DNA of 64,000 bases from Phaseolus vulgaris. Lineage: Eukaryota > Streptophyta > Magnoliopsida > Fabales > Fabaceae. The position numbers were made by a program, and so were the translations under genes. Location: assembly GCF_000499845.2 (NCBI RefSeq), contig NC_023758.2:27625520-27689519 (forward strand), given 5' to 3'. The notes under the pieces were generated by a model, which was not told the DNA's origin, made no database searches, and saw only the letters and a list, made by a program, of their open reading frames with translations. This document shows, piece after piece, positions 11,760 through 23,339 of the stretch. Position 1 is the stretch's first letter; each line of letters starts with the position of its first letter.

Positions 11760-14700
11760 GGAGAATATGCAATTCCACAACACACAACTCAAACAACCCC
11801 TAAGAAAAACACACTCTGATTATTAGCAATGATAACCTATTGGAACCAAACCATAAACACCAAACAAGTCAGAACAGAACATCATTGATTAGACACAAAC
11901 AGAGGACTAGTGCGGCTAAAATAGAAAAGAAAAAAAAGGTGGCTCTATAGCGTAAGAAGCAACACTAGTAATAACAAAAGCATTAAATACGGCGTTTGAT
12001 GGACTCTTATAATGATCTTTTGTAACAGTAATTCAATTATTTTGTTTCTAGTCATAAATAATTAACTGTTGCTAATATTATAGATGCATGAATGCATCGT
12101 TTTGGTGCAATGCATATAATTATTTTTATTATTAGTAATTAATAATGTTGAGTATTATTATTATGAGGTTGTAGAAACTATAGAAGCTACAATTTAGTTA
12201 TAGGAACATGTTAGAGGAAATCTCGGCGACGAATCCGAAGTAACATCGTGGATACTACGTTATTTAATCGGAGATGAAACAGTACGGTGGTTTCATTGGT
12301 GCGCGTTGTGGCCGTTGGATGAGAATAACTGGAGAGGGAAGTGATCGAACGGACAACAATGCGGGATGGGAGACACGTGGATGCCAGCGTGGAATATTCG
12401 GAGGACAGAGAAATTAAAGAAAAATAAATGATGAGAGTTAGAGGGTCACATCACATGGATTGGATTGGAGAGAGAGGGAAGTGGGGCCCACAAAACGAAC
12501 ACGTTTTGGTTTGTCCGTTAGGGATGGTGACGGAAGAATATTCCCTCTCCGGCGGAGGAATGGAGGTGGGAGATGCATGCACTGTCTCAGACCACATTCT
12601 TTTTTTAATTATTTAGTTAAATCTATCCATGCACAATTCACCCTGTTTTACACATAATTTTGATTTTTTTTTTTGCATTTAACATGTGTTTTAATATAAT
12701 CTATTTAATTTATATTAATCTTTAAAAGAGACAATATCTCAATAAGTAATGTATTTTTTGAATTTGAGTTAAGAACAATTGTAAGTAAAATAAAACGTGA
12801 GTGAGATTAAAAGATGGGATTTTTTTATTTTTATCCAAAATGTGTTACAAAAGAACAAAACGATGTTGGGTTCTGTTCTGTTCTTTCCAGAGTACTGTTA
12901 TTTGGGTCGAGAATTTGTATAATGTGGTCCAATACTATAGAAGCTGTTCCAAACGTTACATATATCCAAATTGTATGTAAAACAAACATTAATTTTGTAT
13001 CTTATGATTTTAATGTTGAAGTGTATCAGTGGTAACTTAGGTGAGAATGAAATTCGAACCACTGGAACAGAGTTTTCAACTATGCAAGATGGTAAAATTG
13101 TTGGTTATTGAAGAAATGTTTAGTCCGTGAAGAGGTGATAATCTTCCAGATCTAACACACAGTTCTTCTGTCTTATTTTACTCCATTTTTATCGTCTTCT
13201 CCTCATTTTTTATTGCCTGGATTTTATTCCTTTGCTTCTTTCTGGGTCCATCCTAATATCTCTTCCTCTCTGCTTTATCCACAGAATCACGATTAACTCT
13301 TCTCCTTAAAACAATAATTTCAACAAATAAAATTTTGTTTTTACAAGACATTAAAAACACTTAACTTATTCTTCTTCTCTTCTTAAATTCCCGGCTTTTT
13401 ACCAATGAGTGGGTTTATTAGCTTGTTTGGATTCTTTCTTTCGTGAATTTTGACTTGTTCTTAGTTATTGGATATGGACCATCACTCAAATATTAGATTT
13501 GGTTCACCTCTTGACTTTTAAGTTCAAATCACTCTTGGGTGGATATGTATCTACAAGGAATTTCGATGATAAAATTAGCATCAATATACTCAATTATAAG
13601 ATAAAAAGACTCTACTTACCTATTAAGCAAATCACATATTTATAATATTCATTGTTAAACTTAACTTGGTTGAACTTTTACTTTTCATTAGTTGCTATTA
13701 CTAAATATATTTTTAGTATTTTGAATCTATTTATTGAAGTTTGATAGAATGTTATCTTACTCTAATATTTATTTATATTATTTTAATTTTTTAATATGCT
13801 GACGTCTTTCGATTTTTCGAATTCTCGGCTAGTAAGTAAAAAATTCAAAATAAAAAATGTAAAGCTTTTAACTTTTACTTTCTTCCTTTATTTCAAATTG
13901 GAATTAATGCACTACCACTTCTAAACTTGCAATCTTATAGAATGCTTTAAAATATTAATTGTTGAAGAGTCTAAAAAAATACTATAAATTTGTACAAAAT
14001 GATGTGGTGGATGGGAAGTTGGCAGTTGTTATGGCAATGCAATCTACTATGGATCACATGTTCGGTTGGGCTACACTACAATGTCATGATGGTGGGAGAA
14101 ATGTTCAAAATCGCATGCCCACACCATGCTTTGTTTCTTCCAAGGTTCACACACTCACTTTTTTTAATTATATTCTACCCTTTTCTAAAAGCAACATCTC
14201 TTTGAATACAAGTTTTTCTAAATAGCAGCTTCTTCTTCTACAATTCAAAAAGCCAACCTTGTGATCAATGCATTCATGTAACAAAAGTGGTTCAAATAGT
14301 AGTATTTTATTAAAAGGAAATTATGCTAATAAATCAGTTTTCAAATGCAAATTATAAGGGACAAACAAAGGGACTAAGTATTTGATGCTCTAGTTTGTTA
14401 CTTTTCTTTGAATGAAAGCTCCACTGCCACTCAAATCCACACACCCAGTTTCACATATTCCAATTTTAGCAAAGTTGGAGCACTATGCCCAAACAATCCC
14501 CATCATTTACCTATATATATTCATCTGCATCAACACTCATAACCAGGATTCAATTCAATAAGCAATGTCATTTCAAAACATCTATGTTGAAACTTTTGAT
14601 GAAAATAGCTCAAATTTTGAAGCAAATGATACAAATTACACATGGCTCTTGCTGCAAATATCTTGCAGACGAATATTCAGAAGGTGATTAATAAATAGTT

Positions 14701-16400
14701 TGATGCAATATGTATTAGTCACTATTCAACACTTCTGGAAACATGTGCACCAATCCTTTTTGGACCCTTCACCACATCAAAGACTAACACATTTGAAAAA
14801 TGAAATCCAGAAGTGCAGTGCATCAAGAAAATTGATCAAAGTTCTTTGTGTTTCATTTTTAATCAGCTTAATCAATTCCTGGGATAATTAACTATCAACA
14901 TCACCCGTCAACTCATGATAAGAGATGCAACTTTATACGATTATGCATGCTCTCATATTTCTGTGCACGCGCGTTTCAAAGATTGGATAAAAGCAGCTAT
15001 CATCATCAGTTAATATACATATAATTTTGTTTATTTTGTATGCTTAATCCGTCCATGATCAAACATGTTGGTTGACTTAATATTTCAAATAATTAGACAC
15101 TTATTAAGCATGCATTTAACCTCAGTTTGATGCAGAATCCCTCTGCGAAAGGAAGTAATGACAGTATGACAGACCAGACAAAAGTTCTTGAGAGATGAAA
15201 TTAGGAAGAGGAGCACTAATTCTGATCTAATCTCGTAAAATCTATTTATAAAATGTTGTACTCTCTAATTACTTTTTAATTAATGTGTGATTTTCAACTA
15301 CTAAGTGTAGTTTCCAACTAATAAGATTGAAGAGTAAAGAAGGGTTATTAAAGAGTGAAGCAAACATGATGTTGCCTATTCACCAACATAGAGCCCACAA
15401 AAGGACCCTTGGCACTCAAATTTTGTTTCATAGTTGATTGGTACTGAAACCACGCTGTTGGGAACATGATTATGGTGAAAGGAAAGAAGAATTAGTAGCA
15501 TGAATTTCAAACTCTGACTAGAGTGCCTCAGAAAACCCAACTATTCAAAACTGGTCTCAAAGTCAAGCATTTCAAACCGTTGTTGCAGAGCTTGATAGGA
15601 AGAAAAAAAATGAAAGAAAAAAGTTTAAAATGGTTGCTTTAAGCCGAAGTTTGGTATAGATGAAAGTGAGGAAAAGAAGAGGTAAGAAAATGAAAATGAA
15701 TGAGTATGAACACTTTGGAATAGATGAAACAAAGGAAAAAGTTATAAGAAAAAGAAGTGGGGTCTACAATATTTTTAATTGTTGTGCTCAATTATAAACA
15801 AAAAGCTATCATTTTAGATTCCACCATTACATCTTTCAATATCATTATTTATTTTTCTTTTTTAATTTAGCTTATCATAATATTAATTAATTAATTATAC
15901 TTTTGCTCTTTTTTAATTAGTTTGTATATGTAAAAATAAAAATGATAAAATAATACTTTATTAGAATTAATAAAATATATTCTAACTTTTTCTGAAAAAA
16001 AAACTACTGGACATTTGTCATAAAATAAAAAATATTTCATAAAATTTTAAAAATTCAGAATAAAAATAAACTTATTAAAATGTATCTGCATGGCAGTTAC
16101 GAGAAAATTTTAAAATTAACATAACAAATCTATATAAATTAAAATAAGAGCTCGTAATAACATTTTCTTTCATGGGAGATTATCTAACTAACTTTTAGTC
16201 TCTTTCTTAATTCTTTTATCACGTTTTCATTTTTATGTTAATATTAATATTAATCTATATTTATACGGAGAATTTTTTACTGTTCTAAATTGTTTTCCTA
16301 TTTTATCTTTGCTTAATATTTTGTTTTATTAATTTATTTTAATTATTTGAAAATTTTATAATTTTAGAAGTTAATAAAGTAGTTTTTTTTAATTTTAAAA
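11760..16400. other. Long gene-free intergenic region
   Basis: Apart from the promoter island near 12.2-12.6 kb I see no gene. A moderately GC-rich patch at about 14010-14160 carries two overlapping short ORFs in different frames, neither of which I recognise. 15640-17230 is purine-rich, then very AT-rich, and may contain an old MITE, but I could not pair its ends. Confidence 0.5.
12374..12491. promoter_or_regulatory. G-box and TCP-type sites in the distal MYB-CC promoter
   Basis: A G-box core CACGTG lies at 12374-12379 and an 11-bp palindrome GTGGGGCCCAC, matching TCP-factor consensus sites, at 12481-12491. They sit in an island (about 12230-12600) that is clearly more GC-rich than its surroundings and without a credible ORF. 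They are 0.86-0.98 kb upstream of the MYB-CC start codon. Regulation by bZIP/bHLH or TCP factors is an inference. Confidence 0.35.
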
Positions 16401-16429
16401 ATTTGTTTTATTTGTTATCACTTAAGTGA

Positions 16430-16630
16430 CAGAAAAGTGAAGAGATTAGTAGGTTAATTTATTTTTTTGTCACATATCTGGTAGGAGAGTAGAGAGATTG
16501 GTTAATTTTTTGTTTTAATTTGATATTTTATATAAGCAATTTTAAATATTTTATTTTATTTGTTTGGCAGGAAAGTGGAGAGATTAGTAGTTAATTTTAT
16601 TTTATTTGTGGTCACATAACTGGTAGGAGA
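16430..16630 (+). repeat. Imperfect direct repeat pair, about 137 bp apart
   Basis: The stretch around 16430-16490 (AGTGAAGAGATTAGTAGG ... GTCACATATCTGGTAGGAGA) recurs at about 16570-16630 with a few changes (GTGGAGAGATTAGTAG ... GTCACATAACTGGTAGGAGA). This looks like an old local tandem duplication in AT-rich DNA. Confidence 0.55.
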
Positions 16631-17897
16631 ATTAAGAAATTGATTCTCCTCTTTAAAACAGTTATAAGAAGAAGTTTTGAATGTAGAACAGTTTTTTAAT
16701 TTTTTCTCTCATTTTATCTCTCTCATTCCTCATATCTCTTAAAACTCAATAACATATCTCTCATACATACAAATACACATGAATTTATATATATATATAT
16801 AATAGTATAAATAAAAACTAAAAATATCCCGCTATTATAGATAATAAATTTATATTTAATGAAAATATTGATAAAATAATAGTATTTACAGTATTATTAT
16901 AAATATAAGTAATAATAAATTTAATATTAAAAATAGTAATAGATTTTACAATTAAGTAATCTTAAAAAAATATTTTTACAATATTTTTCTCTCATAAATA
17001 AATTATATTTTAGTTTTTTCAACTAACGAAACTTCTATTTCTACTCTTTTTTTTTACATTTCTCTTAATTTCTCATCAAAAAAATAATATTCATTTCTAC
17101 TTTATTTTTCTTCATTTTATTTTTTCATTTTTTCCCTTATTTATTTTTTCTTTACCAAAGAAAGTTGAAATAACTATTATTTCTCATTTTTTTAACTCAT
17201 TTTCCTCCATTTTAAAATTTAATATTTATTCATATATATATATATATATATAAAATATGTAACGCATATGTGTATAACAAAATAATATAATTTCGAAATT
17301 TCTTCATTAATTTAATTTTCTCATATGATTACAAAAGTGGTCATTGAACAACACAAAAATAAAAGATTAAACATTGCACAAATTCAAGCACGGCTTATTT
17401 ATATTTTTAATTTCTTAAATTTGATTTAAATTTATTTTTTATTTCTCAAAAAAAAAAAAAAAAAGAGACTGGCAATCAATTGGCTTTTAAACCTAAAATT
17501 TAAAATAATTAAATTATTCTCTCTTTTTTCAAATTTTAATAACTAAAGTAAAAGTGTAATTGAGTATTTATCTACTTAGCTATATATTTCGATAGAGGTT
17601 TTATGTCTTAGCATAACAACAAAAATAAATGCATTCGTGAACTTGGGTCAAACCTTTATCAATGTGAATAAGATAGTAACTACTAATAAATAGATTCCTT
17701 TTTCATACTTTAACCCTCCAACTTTTCTTTTCTTTTTTTTAAATATCTTGGACACAAATTCATTAGAGCAAATTAGTGTAGCAATGGATGAACCTATCTT
17801 TACCCTTGTTTACCTTTATAGTTAGATTGAAGCCAGGTTAAAGTCATGATTGAGGGAGAAGAAGAGAAAGTTCGGGTTGGATGGTGTTTGTTGTTTT

Positions 17898-18725
17898 TGT
17901 TGGAGATTATACATTGACTAGATATTAGGGCATTTCATAGTATATAAGCAGAAACAAATCTCACGTAATTAGTCAGTTTTATATAGTTAAATTATACTTA
18001 AAGTCCACATATTAAGTATTTAACTCATTTAAAGTCTATTATAGTGAGAGTTTGTTGGGCTTATCCTACTATCGGATCACCCATAAATATATAGTATCAC
18101 ACACAACTTGTCACTCTCTTCGTGTGAGGGGTGTGTATGTTGGAGATCTCACATTGAATAGAGATTGAAACATTTTATAGTATATAAGTAGGAGCAAACC
18201 TAACTTTATAGGTTGACAATTTTATAAGGTTAAGTTAAACTTAAAGTTCACTCCTTAATATCAAGATTGCAGTGTCTCAAGATTCCATTCATTTATGTCT
18301 TAAGAAAGTTATCAATATAAAATATTTATAAATTATTTTAATAAAGTGTACAATTAAATTTATAAAACAAATTCACTAAGTAAAAACTAAGTGGATAGAT
18401 GTAAAATTAGAATTTACCATTCTGGCTAGTTTCTTTTTATTTATTATGACTTGGAAATACTAAAGGGAAAGACATATTTTGAATTTAAAAATGATGATTT
18501 GTGGTTTAAAATATTTTTTGATTCAACCTTATAAAATTAACTTATAATATAAGGTTTAGATCTGTCAATTCATGTGTGTAACTATATATTTATGGGTGAT
18601 CTGATAGTAGGTGGCATAATAAACTCAACAAACTTTTTCTAGGTTAGACTCTAAATGACTCTTATATTCTATCAAGAAGTGGATTTAAGTCTAACACAAT
18701 CTTATTAAATTAGTTTTAAGGTGAA
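17898..18725. repeat. Cluster of direct and inverted copies of a legume TRIM-like repeat
   Basis: Two direct copies start TGTTGGAGAT at 17899 and 18138 and share 'CATTGA.TAGA', 'TATAGTATATAAG' and 'CTTAAAGT(C/T)CAC'. A third copy at about 18520-18720 is inverted; it carries the reverse complement of 'GATCACCCATAAATATATAGT' (18064-18085) and of the 'TTTATAAGGTT' part. The start TGTTGGAGATC.CACATTGA resembles a family common in legume genomes with small-LTR (TRIM/SMART) features. No coding sequence is present. Confidence 0.55.
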
Positions 18726-18734
18726 GTTTGCATT

Positions 18735-18900
18735 TAGGGATGAGAATGCACGACGGGTTATGTGGGCCAATCATTGGTCCTCTACTAAAGTGTGGTGTGG
18801 ACTCACTAATCTAGTCTGCTTAGGCCCGCTCCGGATAACCCGTAGCCTGCCCGGGCCAATTGCGGGGCAAGACGGGTTGGCCCGCTGGCCCGCATAACTA
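18735..18900 (+). mobile_element. Isolated Ac-like hAT terminus
   Basis: TAGGGATGAGAATG followed by GC-rich text full of GGCCCGC-type words (up to about 18893) is the plan of an Ac/hAT end: a TAGGGATGA terminal repeat plus clustered subterminal transposase-binding repeats. The sequence then turns abruptly AT-rich. I found no inverted partner within the next few kilobases, so this is likely a truncated element. Confidence 0.4.
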
Positions 18901-20744
18901 AAAAAATATTTATTTTATTTTTCTACAAAAAATAATATCTCACTCACATTATTATTACATTGTGACATTTATTTTATTTTATTTTAAAATAATTAAATTT
19001 AATGTACCAAAAGTATATGTTTTATTTTAATCATCTAAAGAAGTTAAAATAAAAAATAAGAGTGAATTTAGTTTTAAGTAAAGTTTTACATTTAAAATTT
19101 GTTAATAAAAAATAATATAAAGAAGAAATTTCATTAAAATATTTTGTAGCAAAACTTTGATAAAATACTCTCGTACAATTACATACATATAGAAAAAAAA
19201 TATATGCAAAACAAAACTTTAATTATTTTTAATCAAGTCTTCTAACCACGCTCATACTTGAATCCCTTTATATTTTTTTTATCTTAATTGAATAATTAAA
19301 ACAAAGATAAAATATTATTTTTTCAGCAGTAGAATTTCTTCTTACAATTAAATTTTAATTTTAAAAAAATATTTTCCTTAGTAAATAAGCTCAATTGTTA
19401 ACATGAGAGTTTTTATAAAAAAAAATAATAATACACACAATTGTTGAACTTTTATTAGAAATATCGTGCAACTAACCAAATATAGAAAATAATTTAACGT
19501 TGAAAAGATGATGATACCGATTTTTATGCATGAATGATATTGTTGTGTTTTCTATGTATTTATTTATACTTAACCTCAAATTTATACATGAAAATATCAA
19601 TAATCTCATTCTAAAAATAGTTACTAGTGATAAAGCAAGTCTTAAATAAATTTCAATAATACTAAAATAGCTAATGTATATCATCTAAAATTATCATCAT
19701 TTTTCTTGTTTGAGGGGAAAAACTAACACCTTTATACCATTATTTAATAAAGACACGTAATATTAACTTATTTATTGTTGTGTTTCTACACTCTAGGTAA
19801 GAGAGTAATTGATAATACTACCACAATTTTGAATTTACCGATATCTGGAACCTCTCTTCTAATATGAACAGGAACCTCTCTTCTAATACGAACTCCTAAT
19901 ACGAACTCCTACTATGAAGATGGAAAATATCAGCAATATATAATACTACAAGAAAATTATTGAATAAAAACCAATTTTAAAAATAAAAAATAATTAGTTG
20001 TTATATTTACTAAATTAGATATTATTTTAAAAATTAAAAAAAAAATTAAATTAATTTTTATTATTCATAAATAGTTTATAAATTGGTATCTAGTTAGCTA
20101 TCGAGTAAAAAAGAGTAAAAAATGGGAGTGACAAAAACTTGGGAGGAGAAGGAAAGGGAGAAAAGTAAAGGGTGAGAATAACTTTAAAAGGGAAAGGGAA
20201 AAGGGTCGTCGGAGGTAGTTTGGTTTTCTTTTTAACTAATGGTGGGAGTGATAATAGAGAAAAAAAAAAAGAGGTGAGAATAGCATGGATGCTGCTGTTT
20301 TCATGTTGTGGATTGACACCAATTAAAAAAACAACAGTTAATTTATTAATAGTATATTGTAATAATGTACTGCCAACTTTGTGGTTTAAATAAATCAACA
20401 TTGAAGTATAGAAATGGATATTACTATATACTACACAAATTACTACTTTCCTTATTGTTTACACATAAATTTTATTTGTTCATTTTTTTTTCTAAAACAA
20501 TTTGTTTTTCTAAAATAATTTTATTTAATAATTTGTTTTTCTAAAATATCACAACTTTAATTCATAAGTGACATTTGATTATATTGTGATAATATGTATT
20601 TTTTTTTTACTAGAATGGTGTTTTAAGAATAATATCGAAATATACTAGTCAAATTTCACGTAAATAATCGACTTTATTATTTTGTTTGAAGTTAACTTTT
20701 TTATGCTTATAAATGATAATGGAGGTAGTAAATAAAGAAGAGTA

Positions 20745-20785
<41 letters not shown>

Positions 20786-21170
20786 GAATCCACACTTTAA
20801 ACTCTATTTCACCTTATTCTGAAACCTACTTTAAAAATTGAATCTACACTTTAAAAGTATTAAACAACAACTTAAAAAGTTTATTTCTCACTTTTAAAAT
20901 ATTAAACCATAATTTACCATATTAACCCTAATTTAAACTATAAATCCCCATTAAAAAAATTAAATCAAACTTTATAATTTTAATTCTTCCTTCAAACTAT
21001 TGAGACCTACTTTAAAATATACATTCCGAAGTTTAACATATCATTTTTTAATTTAAATTATAATTTTTAAGTTTAAAATATGAACCTGTTTCGCAATAAA
21101 CTATTGCAACAAACTATATTTGGTTCTTAATCAACCAGTCAAATTTAATTAAGTTGACTATTATGAAACA
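18900..21170. other. AT-rich intergenic sequence
   Basis: No gene seen. It holds a short tandem duplication at about 19848-19910 (AACCTCTCTTCTAATA and ACGAACTCCTA repeated) and low-complexity A/T tracts. Confidence 0.5.
20749..20783. repeat. (TA)n microsatellite
   Basis: About 17 uninterrupted TA units. Shorter TA runs occur at about 16784-16802, 17236-17253 and 50740-50762. Confidence 0.95.
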
Positions 21171-21279
21171 CACTTTGAGTATTCTCTGAACTCGTAGTCA
21201 CTCCTGACTAACTCTTTAAATATTCTTGACACAAGACACTCCTGACTTAATTGAGTATTCATTAAGCTCGTATTCACTC

Positions 21280-22239
21280 ACTAGTGCAAAATGTATAAAC
21301 AAGTGCGGTTTTATGCTCAAACGTTTTCGTAAAAAACGCGGTAGCATTTTTGTAATTAAGTTCATTTACAAGTGCGACTATTAATAAAGTCGCACTTGTA
21401 AATCAAGCATTTGGATTTACAAGGGCGACTATTTGTACAGTCGCCCTTGTAAATCAAAATGTTTTGATTTACGAGGGCGGCTATACAAATAGTCGCCCTC
21501 GTAAATCAAAAAACTTGATTTACGAATGCGGCTTTACAAATAGCCACCTTCTTAAAATCTTTTTAACCCTAATTCAGAAACACGCCACTTACGGTTTAAT
21601 ACTTTTCTTTCTCTCGTGCTTCGTTTCTCTTATGTGCTTCTTCCATTAACTGTGTTTCCTCTTTTCCTTCTCTATTTTTTGCATTGTCTTTGTGTCATCG
21701 GTAAACATTGTCCTCCTCTCTTCTTCTACACCATTGATTTTTGTATGTTTTGCGTTTCTCTTATGTTTTGTCTTATGTCATTACTAAGGTCATGCTTGGA
21801 AAGGTTTTTGTTTGTGCCTTCCTCGTCGCTGCCTTGCTTCGTCATATATTTGCGTTTCATTGGAGAATTTTTATTTGCGTTTTTTGGACTTCCATTGGGA
21901 TGAAATACAAAGATGTATAATATGGATGCACCAAGAGATCAAAAGAAATGCTAAAATAATGACCATGTTCTTCAGAAAAGATCAAAGTTGAAAACTTTGA
22001 TTAGAAACCCAATCAACAGCGAAAAAGAAAAGAAACTCTAAACGCTTCTCGTAAATGTGATTTATAAATGCGGCTATGTAAATAGCCGCATTTATAAATC
22101 GAATTTACGAATGTGGCTATATATATATAGTCACCTTCTTATCTCTTCCATTTACAAATGTGTGCTCATCAAATGTGATTATATAGCCGCCCTTATAAAT
22201 GTAAAATAGCCACACTCGTTTTGCTTTTTTGCACCAATG
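21280..22239 (+). mobile_element. Intact non-autonomous CACTA (En/Spm) transposon, 960 bp
   Basis: The left end reads CACTAGTGCAAAA and the right end, on the opposite strand, CATTGGTGCAAAA, so the terminal repeats match over about 13 bp with two differences. The element is bracketed by a 3-bp target duplication, ACT (21277-21279 and 22240-22242), the size CACTA transposases make. Both subterminal regions carry perfect or near-perfect palindromes. There is no transposase ORF, so it depends on an element elsewhere. Removing it and one ACT restores a sequence that resembles the neighbouring local repeat at about 21176-21215. Confidence 0.88.
21364..22100. repeat. Array of 40-42-bp palindromes in the CACTA subterminal regions
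   Basis: Palindromes lie at 21364-21403, 21414-21455 and 21466-21507, with a decayed fourth from 21514, so the period on the left side is about 50 bp. A matching one lies at 22059-22100 on the right. Each has the plan GATTTAC(A/G)AGGGCG + short loop + reverse complement. In CACTA elements subterminal repeats bind the transposase; here each repeat is itself a hairpin. Confidence 0.85.
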
Positions 22240-22450
22240 ACTCTTGAATAATCCCTTAAGTATTATTTCCTCAAGTCATTCTTCACTGACATTGAGTATT
22301 CTTTACTCAAGCTACTTATAGTTGACCTTGAGTATTTTTAACACTTAGTCATTCATGAATAACCGAATATTTCTTCAGATCACCTCCACTCTTAGCTGAC
22401 CTAGTCAAGAAGTATTATTTTATGAAGCCACTCTTGACTAAACAAGTATT

Positions 22451-23335
22451 CCTTGTCTCTCTAGCCATTCCAACCCTCGATAACATAATAAAGTTAAGAT
22501 TGAATGATTGTCTAATCATTTGATCTAACTAATGGAGAATATACACATCTTGTAACGAATACAAGATTTGGAATTTCTCTTCTTGTGCAAACTATTTTTG
22601 CACTTTAGGGAAGGGTTACATATGTCAAGGAAAACAAAATGTGATGGTTCACTAGACATTTTGGCAATGCTCCTACTCTTGCTCTAGGGTCCTTTTTCTG
22701 AAACTCTGGAGAATTTTTTTATCATTTTGACAACATTTTGGCACAATACATCATTTGCTCTTAAGTTATTTTTCTTGATGGTAGGATTTATGTAGTTGAT
22801 GGAAGAAGATAGTCGTTGAGACATGCACTGAGTAGCTTCAATACTTCTTTCATGTCTTTCGTATAGCTTTAAAATAATTATTGCATTTAATGCACTTCAT
22901 GCAACTTTAAATGCTTTTATCCTTTAAACAATTTCCTGGATGGCTTACCGTACACACTTCATTTGGTAGCAAAGGCCTTTGGCCTTTTGTACCACCGTTT
23001 TGTAAAAGTGTCCATTGTAACAAGTATAGTTGAACCAACATTAGAAAGTAGTTATATATGTCACAAGAGTTGACTAAGAAGACAACTTTAGTGCTTACAC
23101 CAAGAGTTCTTGGCTTTGATTTCTTGAATGAATCTCTTTGGCCAGAAGTTGATGATATTCTTTGTATATTAGACTATTCATTTAGCTAAATCGTTTGGTG
23201 ATAATCTATTCTTCTAGCAGATGGATTGATCTATATTTACGATGATTCTTTTTGTCTCATGTTTATCTATATCTATCAGACAAAGTGAAAGTTCTCCACA
23301 ATGGTCTCTCATATGTTAAACAAAGCATTTATTTT
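22451..23335. other. Gene-free stretch before the satellite
   Basis: No ORF of note and no recognised element. Composition is less extreme than the surrounding AT-rich DNA, so a decayed transposon is possible. Confidence 0.4.
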
Positions 23336-23339
23336 GTTA

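Larger units (their letters stand above)
21170..22450 (+). repeat. Degenerate 'GAGTATT' tandem repeat flanking the CACTA insertion
   Basis: On both sides of the CACTA element the text repeats words such as TTGAGTATTC, CTCGTA.TCACTC and CTTGA.TATT at irregular 40-90-bp spacing. It looks like an old tandem array into which the transposon inserted. Confidence 0.4.

Noticed and set aside
13025..13075. Possible SINE or tRNA-like B box (GGTTCGAATTTC on the minus strand)
   Set aside because: No A box at the right distance and no tail, so a chance match is more likely.
13959..14225. Overlapping short ORFs with Trp/Met-rich translations
   Set aside because: Two frames are open over the same patch, neither resembles a known protein, and no exons continue them.
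15640..17230. Possible MITE or larger element suggested by purine-rich left and pyrimidine-rich right parts
   Set aside because: I could not match terminal inverted repeats or a target duplication; the contrast may be composition only.
21616..21903. 95-codon hydrophobic ORF inside the CACTA element
   Set aside because: Low-complexity T/C-rich sequence gives Leu/Phe/Cys runs. There is no transposase motif.
21364..22100. Regularly spaced palindromic repeats resembling a CRISPR array
   Set aside because: The spacing is regular but the DNA is plant nuclear, the 'spacers' are AT-rich remnants, and the repeats lie inside a transposon with CACTA ends and a target duplication.
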